A DNA stretch of 64,000 nt from Dioscorea cayenensis subsp. rotundata (Eukaryota > Streptophyta > Magnoliopsida > Dioscoreales > Dioscoreaceae), in NCBI RefSeq assembly GCF_009730915.1, contig NC_052487.1, positions 19,212,529-19,276,528 on the forward strand. Reading direction: 5' to 3'. Positions within the stretch are counted from its first letter, which is position 1, and every line of letters starts with the position of its first letter. A model generated the notes under the pieces. That model made no database searches. It saw only the letters and a program-made list of their open reading frames with translations, and was not told where the DNA came from. Made by a program: the position numbers and the translations under genes. Below are positions 50,381-63,146 of this stretch, one piece after another.

Positions 50381-53259
50381 CTCCAAAACCCTCAAACCCT
50401 AAACTCTCTCAAACCAACACCAACACTTTCATCATCTCCACCCCCCGACCTCAAAAGAACCAAAAAGATGCCATTTTGTTCCCATCCCAAACACCCATTT
50501 TTTCTTTGCTTGTTCAAAACTAACAGATAAAAAGGCCAAACTTTTAGGGTTCCTACAGAATCAAAGCACAGTCCTCGTGAATGTACCCCTGTTCGTTTCT
50601 TCTTTTCCGTGGAAAAGACATAGCAAAGCAAAGCCTTGCAAACAGCTTCAAACAGTAACAAAACCGGATTCGATTATCCAAAAAAAAAAAATACCCAAAA
50701 GAAAACCCCACGAGAAAAATCAAAGAAAAAAACAGTAATGAATTGTTTCCACGTTGGAATCTTCCGATTTGGACGATCAAATGCTTGAACTGACAACTGA
50801 ATGCTACAAACAAAACCCTCAATCACATCAAAAAGATAATAAAATCAAAAAAACCTAACCCTCTGATTCTCCAACCTAAAATCTCTCAGAAAGCTCCTGT
50901 TTTCAATGACCTCTCATCCGAAAACTCCTCCAGAGACTCCAAATCCGAAACCCAAAGAGGAAACGAACCCTCAAACCTAGTTCACAGCCAGCAAGGTCTC
51001 ATCTTTATGGTTCCATGATGGTGAGGGAGGATACATCACCATCGCCATCGCCATGGCCGCTTGCTCCCTACTCACTGTCAGTCTTCAGGTCTTTCTTTCG
51101 CTCTGTTTTCGCTGTGTCTTGCCGTCGACCTTCTTCTCTCCTCTACCACCAAAACTTTTGCCCCTTTTTCACGCCATTATTACACTTATACCTTTTCCTT
51201 TCTTCTCTTATATGTTTGTCTTATTTATTCAATTTTATAATTATTAAAGTTTTAGGGGGGTTTTCCACCAAATGACACTGCTCCCATTAAATTTTTCAAT
51301 TGCATATAAATTATATTTTTTAATTTTTTTAATTTAAATGTATATATATATATATATAGCACTTTGTCATCCACCATAGATTTCAAATACAAAGAAGATA
51401 AAAAAATACAACCTTTAATTTTTCAAATATAATGATAATCAAAAGGTGATTGCTAAATGTTTTCAAATGCAGTGACGGTGAGAAAGGCGACGGTTAAATG
51501 TTAAATCATGATTGTTATTGTTATTGTTGCGGTTATTTTTATTTAAAAATTAAATTTTATTTATAATAAAAAAATTTACGTAATGATTTTTAGATTTTGA
51601 TCCACCGTGTATAATAATAATGGTCACTAAATTTTGTTTTGATGATCAAATTCAGATAATGACCAATAAACCGTTAGATCAAAATTTAATGTTATCTTTA
51701 TATTTAATTATTATATAAATATTTTCAGATTTGATTACAGATAACCCAATATGTATATATATATATATATATATATTATTTTATAAAAAAAAAGTTAGTA
51801 TAACATTTTTATAGGTAATTAAAATTGGAGGCGTTTATGGAAAGAAAATCTCTGGTGGAATTTAAAGTTGGTGTAAAGGAATAGTGCAGTTATTGGCAAG
51901 TGTTGTGAAATAAATTAAAACACAAAATTTGTATGTGTTTCTTTATATAACCTCTGAAGTCATCTCTGTCATCCATAAACTTGTCCACCCGTACTGTTTT
52001 ATTAATTATTGATATCAATTTTAAATTTATATAATTAAAAAAACATAGAAACAGACGTGAGAAAATGCATACATTTTCAGTTGGTAATTCATATAAATAT
52101 ATATATAAATATATTTCAAATGATTTATGATATGTTTCAGGCAGTTACTGTGGCCGGTAAAGTTATTGTCAGAAAAAAACATAATGTAAATTGGAAATAA
52201 TATTAAAATGTCTGATCTATAATATTTTTAATAATATTTTCACAAATACAAATCCAATAAATAGAAAGACAATTTTTCAAAATAACCATCTCTGCATGGC
52301 ATTGTAAAATAGTATATAAAAACAAAAAATATCTCATATATTTTTAAATTTAAATAATAAATTATCATAATATTTTATAAAAAAATAAATTATAATTACT
52401 TGAAAAGTTCAAAACATCCCAACATTGAATTTGTATGACAGTCTCTCTTTTTTTAAATAATCATACAGTTTACAATATCAGTTTATTTTATTGCTCAAAA
52501 TGCATAATTTTTATTTAACATAGTGTATTCTCATCTAATCACAAAATTTTTCACTTAATATATATAGTATCTTTCCGTTTAACATCTGACCTTTTCACTT
52601 AATATTATGTGTTTCTGTTTAAAATATTAAGAAATATGTTTGTCGGAAAAAAATTATCTTTATAACACAAAAAACAGAAAACATATATTATCAGAAAAAT
52701 AAAGATTTTTTTGGGAAAACCAAAATTTAGTAGGCAAGGTGTGAATAAGTGAAAATTTTATAAAATTTTACCAATTTTTAGTATTTTATACTCTCACCAT
52801 TTCCAAATACATGTAGTTTAAGAATGTTACACAAAAATTAAGGATATGCTTAAATTATCTAAATTTTAACATAAAAAACAATCAAATTACTAAACTATCT
52901 TTCTCTTGAAACAATATATTTCTCTTGGGACTATAAAAAATTATTCTCTTTATTTATATAACTATTTAAAAATAAGTAAAATCAGAAAAAATACAAATAA
53001 ATATTATCTTAATATTATAAAATGATAACTATTTTAAAATAAATTTGTTTTTTTAAAAATGACATGTATTATTTTAGGACGTTCTTAACAAATAATAAAT
53101 ACATAAATAAAAAAAAAATAGGAAGAAAAAGAAAAGAAAACAGTGGAGCAGCAGCAATGAATGTGATTGCTTCAATGTTCGGTGATGGGGGGAGCTCATT
53201 GGGGAATGGTCCCAAAAATTCATAATTTGATCTCTTGTTCATCAAAACCCAATCCCGAT

Positions 53260-53620
53260 GCAACTGTCATCAGATCACATCCGTTCATTTGGTATCAAGC
53301 ACGAATATCAACGCACCGTACCTCAGCCTCGTGAAAGGCAGAGCCGGGTGCTGGGCTCGAGGGCATTCTCGTAATTTAAGGCACGTAACATGGGCTTTTA
53401 ATGCAGCCCGGGACCACAGGGCTTGCGGGCCCCGGCTCTCGTTACCCGTCGCCGTCATCAGGTGGGGTCACGTTAGCCGTGCCCGCTGTCAAAAGTAACG
53501 TTTAGGTTTGACGGACGATGACGTGGCTTTTTTGGCGGTACTCGCGGATCGTGTCTTTCGGGCTCCAATCCAAACCCGCCCATAAAAGCCCACTGAATTC
53601 GAGGGTTCCATGGTGGACCA
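53260..53620. other. CpG-rich, promoter-like island with no adjacent gene
   Basis: GC- and CpG-rich DNA with dense restriction-like and bZIP-like words (GACGATGACGTGGC near 53513, GCCCGGGACC, GGGCCCCGG). It lies in a spacer that is otherwise overwhelmingly AT. No recognised gene starts within several kb on either side. It could be a promoter of a non-coding RNA or of a lost gene, or part of an unrecognised transposon. Confidence 0.4.
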
Positions 53621-54136
53621 TAAGTGCATAGTATTTATATATTTATATATACTTTCTGTTGCCAACTACTATTCTGTTTAATCTCTGGATATAATACTTC
53701 ACATTTTGGAGGTTTTTTTTTTCGTTTATATTTTTATTTATTATTTATATTTGACATATTTTTACGTTTTTTTTAATAAATTATATTTAATTATATATTT
53801 TTAAAAAATATATTTTAAATAAATATAATATTAAAAAATTAATATAAATTTTTATAAATTTTAGGTTATTAATTAATATAAGTCAACTTTTTATTAATCA
53901 ATGTGAATTAAAATAAAAAAATAGATTAAATATTATTTAGTTTATTAATACTTTAATCTTTAAAAATAATATTTGTGTTATGTCAAAAATACGCTGAAAT
54001 CTCTTGATATGATATTGGTGTCATGTCAAAAACGAGATGTGTTTGAATCTAAATTCACATAAAGAATAAAAGGCATAGATATTGGATATGTTACCTATAT
54101 GTTGATGTACATACTTAGTATAACTTGTTCATTTAG

Positions 54137-54138
<2 letters not shown>

Positions 54139-54178
<40 letters not shown>
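54139..54178. repeat. (AT)20 microsatellite
   Basis: Uninterrupted AT dinucleotide run of 40 bases. Confidence 0.98.
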
Positions 54179-54180
<2 letters not shown>

Positions 54181-55144
54181 AGCGTGATTTTTTTTACTTA
54201 TCACTCTTTTTAAAATTTGTAATTTTTATAAAATTAAAAATATACGCGCATAGTGTTATTTTTAATTAAAAATAAAGGCACAAATGCAAATTCCTTTAGA
54301 TTAATTGGGATGAAATGGTTTGTCTTTACTAATCACCAAATCCAAAAGAGTTGCAAATAACTTAATAACAATTGAGACTATAAAAATGCATTAATTGATA
54401 ATGATTGGGATTTGTATAAGAACAATAATATATTAAATTGAATTGGTTGTGTTGTGTGCATGTTCAAAAATAGTTGCTTGTCCTTTACACTAAAACAAAA
54501 AATAAAATTATTGAAAGGTTGAGGAGACAAAGGCCCGGAATTTAGTGTTTTTAATGGCTAAATAAATGGGTTAAACACATGGTTGCTTACTAACTCTTTT
54601 TGAAGTTGTTGAAAATTCCTGTTGTTTGTCTTGATTAGCATCTAATGATGAGATAATGATTTTAGCTTTTGCTAAACTTTGTCTATTTCATTTAGGGCAA
54701 AGACAGCTTTGCATCACTAATATTGGTCATTATTTATTTAGTTTATTTATTTATTTATTTTTTTGTTGTTTTAGCATCTTGTTTTAAAACAATATTGTGT
54801 AGACAATGCATAGAAAAAAGATTTCCCTTTTGGGTTGGTCTAGCCAAATAATTGAATAATAATGAGCTTTGCTTACTTTCTTTTATGTTAGTTGAATTGA
54901 GTGTCTCTTGAAACTTAGAAACACTGATTTAATTATTAAGGATATGTCAGTATATATTCAAGCACAGTAGTTGATTGGTTATAATTCTTGAAACTTTAGA
55001 AAAAAGATTTCAGTTTTTGGTGGGTAGCTTTATTTGCTCATATAAATATTTTTAAAATTTTTTACATGGTATAAAAATAGTATTTTTAAAAAATTTTAAC
55101 ATTCACAAACAACTTATTGATATATCATCATATGATCATATGAT

Positions 55145-55255
55145 CCTCTGTATAAGATATTTATGTCTTGTTAAGAGATGAGTTTAAATCTCAACTCACA
55201 CAGAATGAGATGTAAAGGTGTTGAGGTATTAACTCTACATCTATATATGTCTCTA
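55145..55255. repeat. Short dispersed repeat, copy B (partner at 843-967)
   Basis: Same ordered blocks as 843-967, including GAGATGAGTTTAAATCTCAA, TGTAAAGG, GGTATTAACTCTACATCTA. It is diverged by substitutions, so it is an old copy. Confidence 0.5.
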
Positions 55256-55275
55256 GCATATGGTTTATCCACATC

Positions 55276-55355
<80 letters not shown>
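55276..55355. repeat. Palindromic (AAT)n-(ATT)n microsatellite
   Basis: An ATA/AAT run (about 55276-55310) turns at 55310/55311 into its own reverse complement, an ATT run (about 55311-55355). The result is a perfect inverted repeat with arms of about 35 bases and no loop. Confidence 0.95.
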
Positions 55356-57154
55356 CGAAAAAATATGGGCCTTGTTGGTTGAAGTAGTATTTGGACTTGT
55401 GGATTTAATTACAAGTAGAGGCCCAAAACTTCTTAGGCTAATCATTTTCTTGGTCCATGGATTTTTTATATGATTATAATTTGCAAACCACATTTTTATA
55501 TTATTTGATAGTCGGTATGCTTATTTATAATCTATATTATAAAACCATACTTACAATAAAAAAATCGGTATTTCATTTCCCTCTAAATCCAAAGTTGAGG
55601 GTTCGATTATAGAGTTTTCTAGCTGTTTTAGAATTTGTTGAGTAGAATTTTAGGTGGCAAAAATTTATTTTGTTTTTTTTATGGGTATAAATATTTGGAT
55701 TGGGCCTGCTCAGGCCCACTACTAGAGCTTAGCGGCCTAAGCTAGACCTAGATCCCTTTATAATTAAATCAAACTTAAATAAAACCTTGCTCTCTTGCAA
55801 AGATAGCCTCACATCCAATGATTGATAAAAAAAAATCTACATTCTTATATATGACCTCCATCTTCTTGGTCTATTTCCGAATTGTATTTTTTTAACACCT
55901 AATATTTGCGCAACTCTTCACTGAGATATATTAAGCAGAGAGATTTCATATCTAGATTATATGTATCTTAACGACCGAAGAGACACTCAAAAATTATTAC
56001 ATGAAAATGTAGCATTTAACATATCTAATCTCACATTTAAAATTCCTTACTTATATTTATATCTATACATATATTTAAAGTACATATATATAATCTACTA
56101 TGAGAGCATTTTAAAAGAACAATTATGAATTTTTTAAAAAAATATTATTGCACTTAAATATTAGTTTACATTAATTATGACATTAGTAATAGAAAAATTT
56201 TTAATTGCAATTATTAATTTTACACTAAATATCCCACTAAACCTTTCAAAACCATTATAGTGATTGAAAAACATTTATTTTGTGGAAAATATACATCTAT
56301 ATGAAATTATTTAATCATGATTTTTTTTAGCCAATTTGCAAGTCATAATTGAAAACAAGGTTGTAGTCTTGGTTTATATATAAGCAAATTAAAAGAAATG
56401 GAAAGATATCAAAATATAAAAAATTAAAGATTGAGAGGAAACTGAATGTATTAATATAAATTATGATCACAATCCTAACATTAGTTGTTTTGGTTTTGAT
56501 TTTTTCAATGAGTTATAGAAGAAGTTGTGATATTTATTATTGTGTAATCAAATTTTCTTTACTTTTTGTTTATTTTTTAATTTTTTTAATGAATCGCTTT
56601 GTGTATATTGTTTCATTTACATTTGCTTTTGCATGATATTATAATTTCATTAATTAAAATACTTTATTTGTATTTCAAATTATATCTATATGCAATATTA
56701 CTTTATGACCATCATAATTGAAAAAAAAACACGGAGTAGGGAATTTATCTAGTTTTAATTAAATTAATTTTAGGAACCATGGGCTAACCCACTAGTAACT
56801 ACCAATGCTTAGTAATTGAGAGGTTTCGAGTTCAACTTTATGTGAGAAATACTTATCGTTCTCCCCTTTAGAGTTGCATGACGAGGAGTTTATCTCTAAA
56901 AAGTTAGTCAAGTCACCGTGACTAGTGCACTCTAAACCCGTTTGTCATTTAGCTTTTGTCGCTTGTTAATTTTGTAAAAAAAAATAATTTAATTGTATAC
57001 TACAATAAAGACTTATATACAAATAATATACGCATTTTATATTTACCACCAATAGCAAAGTTGGCAATGCTTGTTTGTTTATACCCAGTATGTCCATGTA
57101 GTTATAAAGTTATTTGTAAATTTCAATTTTGAAAATTTATAATATATATATATA

Positions 57155-57543
57155 TATTATAAATATCATAAATGGATACACACTGCAGCAATAATATTGT
57201 AGTAGCCGATATTACTGCAGAAGACCGTACATAGTACTGTAGCAGACATCACAATGTAGCAGCCACACACGTGGTACTATATCAGCCATCATCACTGTTA
57301 CTATTCCATCTACCAATGTATTTTGGACCGACCATTGGATCAAATCAATCTTAACCGTTCATTCAAATCCCGAATATCTATAAATATCCCCTTGTATATT
57401 GTAAAGGATAGAAGAGAAGAAGAGATACATAAGAGGAAGGAAGAAGAAGAAATAAATTATCAAGGTGTTTGATAAATATTCTAGCTTTTATTATTTTTTT
57501 TATACTTATAATATATTCATGAATATATATATATATATTAACA
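57155..57543 (+). repeat. Diverged solo LTR related to the copia LTRs
   Basis: Colinear with the LTRs at 30103 and 36167: ATGGATAC start block, GTAGCAG repeats, TATTCCA-CTACCAA block, TTGGACCG, GGATCAAATCAATC, CCGTTCATTCAAA, CTATAAATATCCCC, a purine-rich stretch, GTGTTTGATAAATA and a TATAATATA...TTAACA end. No primer-binding region, internal domain or second LTR follows, so it is a solo LTR or fragment. The left edge is blurred by (TA)n. Confidence 0.65.
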
Positions 57544-58856
57544 TTCAGGATGAATTATTAGTTGTTTATACAATAATGTACAATTTTTATTTTTTTTTTG
57601 AATTTTTTTTTTGTAGTTTCTTGTTAAGTGTTCTAATCTATGTTAATATAATGTATTAAACTAAAAATTATAGCAACAAAAATTTTAAGATATTAAAGAG
57701 TAACTAATAACATTTTTGCCTAGACATTTAAATTAAAACTAAGAATTAACTTTTAAATTATATTATTTCCAATATATATATATATATATATATATAACTA
57801 AGCTCCATGTGGGCTGTATTTATTCAAGGCAATAAGAACCGTGGATGGAGGATCCGACAAGATAAAAGAAAGATGCTATATTAAATAAATAAAATAAGCA
57901 TGTTTTTTTTTATATACTTTTATAAATATTTGTACTTTTTATTATATATAAGCTTGCCCATTATTAAATACAGAGTGTGACTTTAATCATAATATCTAAT
58001 TTATTAAAAAATATTATAATTTTCTATTTTTTTCTAATTTAATTAATTTGATTTTAGATTTAATATTAATTTTTCTGTCATAATTGAGCCGATTAATTTA
58101 ATTTAATTTTTTAATAAATATGGGCGAATTATGAACTCTTAATTATTGATTTAGAGGAATATAAATTTAGGTAGCCTAACATTTTGAAATTGAATTTATT
58201 GTTAGTTAATAAAATTATTTTTAAATTTATATAAAACTTAAACTAAAATCAAATTTAAAAATAATACACATGATACACATTGATTTCTTTTATTTAAAAA
58301 ATACAATGATTTTTTCCCCTATATTTCATAAACATAACTACTGTTTAACCAGGTCAAATATGCGAGTCGCTTCCCCAGACCTGCCACTAAAGGTGCATGT
58401 CTGAATAGAAAATCACATCTCAATTATGAAGTGCATAATTTGAAGTCCATTGACAAGCAACTCAAAATTTTATCTTTGAGCCATTTACTTAATTTTTTTT
58501 GAAAAATTAAGATTGAAAAATCAAATCTCTTTTAAAACGGGCGTTTGTAATCTATTAAATCTCAATATGGAGACATTGATAGTTCAACTATATTCTAAAA
58601 ATGGTTGAATATTTAGTATTTGTTTAGAGTGAATTGTACACATCATTTAAAAAAAATTACATCTCAACACTGTTTTATCTGTTTTCTGTTTTTGTTTTTT
58701 AGATTTTCAGGTGAACAGTTGATTATATGTTTTCTCAATTATGTTTTTATTTATTTATTTATTAATAAATAAATAATAAACACCTTCTATTTAAAGAAAA
58801 TTAAAGATACGTATAAATGTGAAGTTAATATCTCAACACACCTTACGTGAGCTTAA

Positions 58857-60183
58857 GGGGGCGTTTGGTTCATGATAATGACTATTCTAGTAGTAATGAC
58901 ATTCGACATGGTAATGTGATCGAGAATGTTATACGTCCCGAATATTATAGTAATGCTAAATCTATATGTTTCGATTGAAAAATTTATATTACCCTGAATC
59001 TCTTCAATCACCACGTTTTAGTTAGTCATAGAATCACCCTCAAGATCTATATCAAATTTACTAAAAATACCCTTACATATAAAATTTTTGAAAAATATAA
59101 TTTAAATTATTTAGATAAATAAATAATTAAATTATAATATTAAAAAAATTATTTTTCACAATTTTTTAAAATAACTTTGTATTTACTAAAATACCTCTAC
59201 ATATAAAATTTTGAAAAACATAATTTAAAGTATTTAGATAAATAAATAATTAATTAATAATATCAAAAATTTATTTTTACAATTTTTAAAAATACCTTTT
59301 GTATTTACCAAAAATACGCCCATATAAAAATTTGAAAAAACTTAATTTAAAGTATTTAGATAAATAAATAATTAAATTATAATATCAAAAATTTATTATT
59401 TAACAATTTTTAAAAATACCTTTTGTATTTACCAAAAATACCCTATGTATAAAATTTTTGAAAAACATAATTTAAAAGTATTTGGATAAATAAATAAATA
59501 ATTAAATTATAATATCAAAAAAATTATTTTTTTCCATAAATTTTTAAAAAGTACCTTTTGTATTTACCAAAAATACACTCACGTATAAAATTTTGAAAAC
59601 ATAATTTAAAGTATTTAGATAAATAAATAATTAAATTATGATATTAAAAATTATGTGTTACAATTTTTTAAATATTTGTGTATTTACCTAAATACCCCTA
59701 CGTATGAAAATTTGAAAAACTTAATTTAAAGTATTTAAATAATTAATTAATTAAATTATAATATCAAAAATTATTTTTTGTACAAATTTTTAAAATATCT
59801 TTTTATTTATCAAAATACCTTTACATATAAAAATTCACAAAACTTAATTTAGAGTATTTAGATAAATAAATAATTAAATTATAATATCAAAAATAATAAG
59901 GGAAAATAAAAATTAGAGAGTGTAAAAAGGAATTGAATTAAATGAGTGAGGGCATAATTGGAAATACAAAACATTATACATTACTTACCAACTTTCGTAA
60001 TCTGGATGGACACTATTTTGGTGGTAATCGCATTACCATCTTATTTGGTAATATTTCACTATTTGTGAATCTCGCATTACTGATCAACATTACTGATGCT
60101 ACAGTGACCAAAACATGGTAATCTATCCAGATTACTCATGATTCCCGGTAATCTGAAAAGATTACCGCGAACCAAACACCCCC
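58857..60183. mobile_element. Non-autonomous PIF/Harbinger-like element with TAA target duplication
   Basis: Terminal inverted repeats: left GGGGGCGTTTGGTTC from 58857 and right GAACCAAACACCCCC to 60183, differing at one base. TAA flanks both sides (58854-58856 and 60184-60186), the 3-bp TWA-type duplication of PIF/Harbinger (Tourist) elements. Subterminal DNA repeats GGTAAT/ATTACC words many times. The interior is a minisatellite with no transposase, so movement would need an enzyme from elsewhere. Its length of 1327 bp is large for a Tourist MITE. Confidence 0.8.
59035..59895. repeat. Seven-copy minisatellite inside the Harbinger-like element
   Basis: The word TTTACCAAAAATAC or a variant recurs with its first A of ACC/ACT at 59060, 59185, 59307, 59431, 59566, 59686 and 59809, spacings of 120-135. 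Each unit continues TATAAAATTTT, CATAATTTAAAGTATTTAGA, TAAATAAATAATTAAATTAT and AATATCAAAAA. Units differ by small indels and substitutions. Confidence 0.85.
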
Positions 60184-60638
60184 TAAGTGTTTGATCTCAT
60201 ATCTTCATTGAAACAAAAACCTTATGCAAAAATCCGTGTCAATTGGTTAAAACACGGCTGACTACTTGCTTTTATTTTTTTATCCATGTGATTTTTTTTT
60301 AAAATAAAAAAATTAGTACACAAACTCTAATCACAATGATCTGTGTTTTAAATAGATATGGACCCAATAATATAAATATTTTATATCTGTACGCATTAAA
60401 TTGATAGCATGCATTAAATTCTTTGTTGTTCTTCAACAAATTTCTGAATTTCTTTTTTCATGTCAGTTGCACATTATAATGGCTCTACCATTATAATATG
60501 TGCTTCTTGATTAAAGATCAGTATTTGAGTGAACATAATCAGTGATGACTTTTTGGTCCACCAACAATTTTCCAGCTTTTTCCACTGATAAAGTAACAGA
60601 CAGAGAGCTCTTCTTTGCAAATCAATAGAAGAGTTTCA

Positions 60639-63114
60639 ATGAAGAAATTCATGGGTTTGTTTATTTGTTTATTTATTTATTTTTAATCTCTACTTTCTTT
60701 GTTTCATTCTTGTAATTTTGGTTTACAGGTGATCTTTCATGCATTTTCAGTGGAGAATTTAGTTTGGGTTCTTCATGCACTCAAAGGATATTGATAGATG
60801 TTCTTGATCTTGTTATTCTTGTGATTTACTGTTTGGTTTCTTTTATTGTGATCTTTCTAAGAAGACATAATGGTAATGAAAAGATTGAAAACATTGAAAA
60901 CAGAACTAGAAGAAACTGGTTTTGTGTAGTTGTTTCAGCTTGTTCTGCTGCTATTAGCATTGTTAACTTCATTGCTGCTGCATGGATTGAATTTGATGAT
61001 AAACATGATTTCAAGCATCTTGATTGGGTGGTTTATGGTTTGAGAGGATTCATTTGGGCAGGCTTTGCAATATCTTTGAACATTCACAGAACCAGGTTGG
61101 TGAAAACCATTGCTTTGATTTGGTGGTTTTCTTCTTCTCTGCTTGTCTCTGTCATAAACATTGAATCAATGGTGAATGGTGATGTTCTTTCGGTCTTCGA
61201 TTCGATAACATGGGTTGTGAGTTTGCTGCTGTTCTTCTCTGCCTTGAGACTTTTACTTGGAAATGAAAAGAATTCTAGAAAAACAACACTATATCTGAAC
61301 ATCTTCTAGTTTCTGAAGATGGTGATAATGGAACCATGTTCAGCAATGCCAGTCCCTGCAGCAAGCTGACATTTTCATGGATGAATCCATTAATGAGTTT
61401 GGGTCACTCTAAATGCTTGGATCTCAATGACATTCCTCCATTAGACTCTGAGGATGATGCACTTGTTGCATTTCAAACATTTTGTCATGCATGGCACAAT
61501 GAAAAGCAGAAAACAACAACAACAAATCAAGGAAACAAAACTTGAATTTCTTTGCATTGGTTAGATGTTACATGAAGGAAATGTTATTGATTGGATTTTA
61601 CTCATTTCTGAAAACAATTTCCACAGTGGCTTTACCACCTTTGCTCTATGCTCTGGTGCAATACTCAAACAATGCAAATGGTGATCTCTCATTGGGAATC
61701 TCATTAGTAGTGTGTCTGCTTGTTGTGAAGGTTGTGGAGTCTCTTACCCAAAGGCACTGGTTTTTCTATTCGAGACGGTGTGGAATGAAGATGAGATCGG
61801 CTTTAATGGCTGCCGTGTTTCAGAAACAGATTAAGCTTTCTAGCTTAGGCAGGACACGGCATTCTGCCGGGGAGATTACAAACTACATCGCCGTTGATGC
61901 TTATCGGCTAGGAGAATTCCCTTGGTGGTTCCATATGGCATGGAGCCTTCCTTTCCAGCTATGTTTCTCAATTGCATTACTTTTTTGGACTGTTGGATTA
62001 GGAGCTCTTCCAGGGCTTGTTCTTCTAATCATCTGTGCAGTTCTCAATGTTCCTTTTGGCAAGATGTTGCAAGCTTATCAATCAAACTTCATGGTTGCTC
62101 AGGATGAAAGATTGAGAGCAACATCTGAAGTACTGAACAGCATGAAAATCATCAAATTGCAGTCATGGGAAGAGAAATTCAGAACCATGATTCAATTTCT
62201 CAGAGACATTGAATTCAAATGGTTGGGGGAGATACAACTAAAGAAGTCTTATGGCACTGCAATTTACTGGATTTCTCCAACTGTTGTTTCAGCAGCTATT
62301 TTTGCAGGATCTGCAGCAATGAGAAGTGCTCCTTTGAATGCAAGCACTATTTTCACTATTCTTGCAACTTTGCGCCTAATCTCCGAACCAGTGAGAATGT
62401 TGCCTGAGGTTTTATCTGCCTTAATTCAAGTAAAGGTATCACTGGACCGTCTCGATGTTTTTCTACTTGAGGATGAGATCGAGCAAGTAAATACAATGAG
62501 GAATTTCATTCAAACTACAGATACTCATAGTGTTAAGATTGATAATGGAGTGTTCAGTTGGGATACAAGATCAGTGTATCCAACATTAGAAAGTATTGAT
62601 TTGAATGTATGCAGAGGAGAAAAAGTGGCAATTGTTGGATCTGTGGGAGCTGGAAAATCATCTGTGTTATGCGCTATACTTGGAGAAATACCGAAACTCT
62701 CAGGATCAGTAAGCTTACTAATAACCAGTAAACTAGTTCTTTGTTGCATGGATTATTAATCTGAAAATTTTTATTTCTTTTGCAGGTTGAAGTGTATGGT
62801 TCGATTGCCTATGTTTCACAGAGTGCATGGATTCAAAGCGGGACAATTCGCGACAATATTTTATTCGGGAAGCAGATGAACAAGAAAAACTATGAAAAGG
62901 GTATCAAAGCTTGTGCATTGGATCATGATTTGAATACATTTCCTTATGGAGATCTTACTGAGATTGGTCAGAGAGGTATAAATCTGAGTGGTGGACAGAA
63001 ACAAAGGATTCAACTTGCTAGAGCTGTTTATAATGACGCCGATGTTTATCTTTTGGATGATCCTTTCAGTGCAGTTGATGCACACACAGCTGCAATTCTC
63101 TTTAAGGTAACTGA

Positions 63115-63146
<32 letters not shown>

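Larger units (their letters stand above)
50381..60638. other. 10-kb gene-free spacer between the kinase and ABC transporter genes
   Basis: The flanking genes are divergent. The first roughly 600 bases (50381-50990) are the likely kinase 5' UTR and promoter, with C/T-rich sequence and short unconserved open stretches. Beyond 51.3 kb the DNA is very AT-rich. Listed separately are a CpG-rich island (53260-53620), microsatellites, a repeat copy at 55145, a solo-LTR relic at 57.2 kb and a Harbinger-like element at 58.9-60.2 kb. The final 450 bases before 60639 are the presumed transporter promoter and leader. Confidence 0.6.

Noticed and set aside
51015..51275. Plus-strand open stretch divergent from the kinase gene
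   Set aside because: Pyrimidine-rich sequence near the kinase promoter with hydrophobic low-complexity translation and no domain.
55191..55493. 100-codon open stretch with a long poly-Ile run
   Set aside because: Translation of the AAT/ATT microsatellite.
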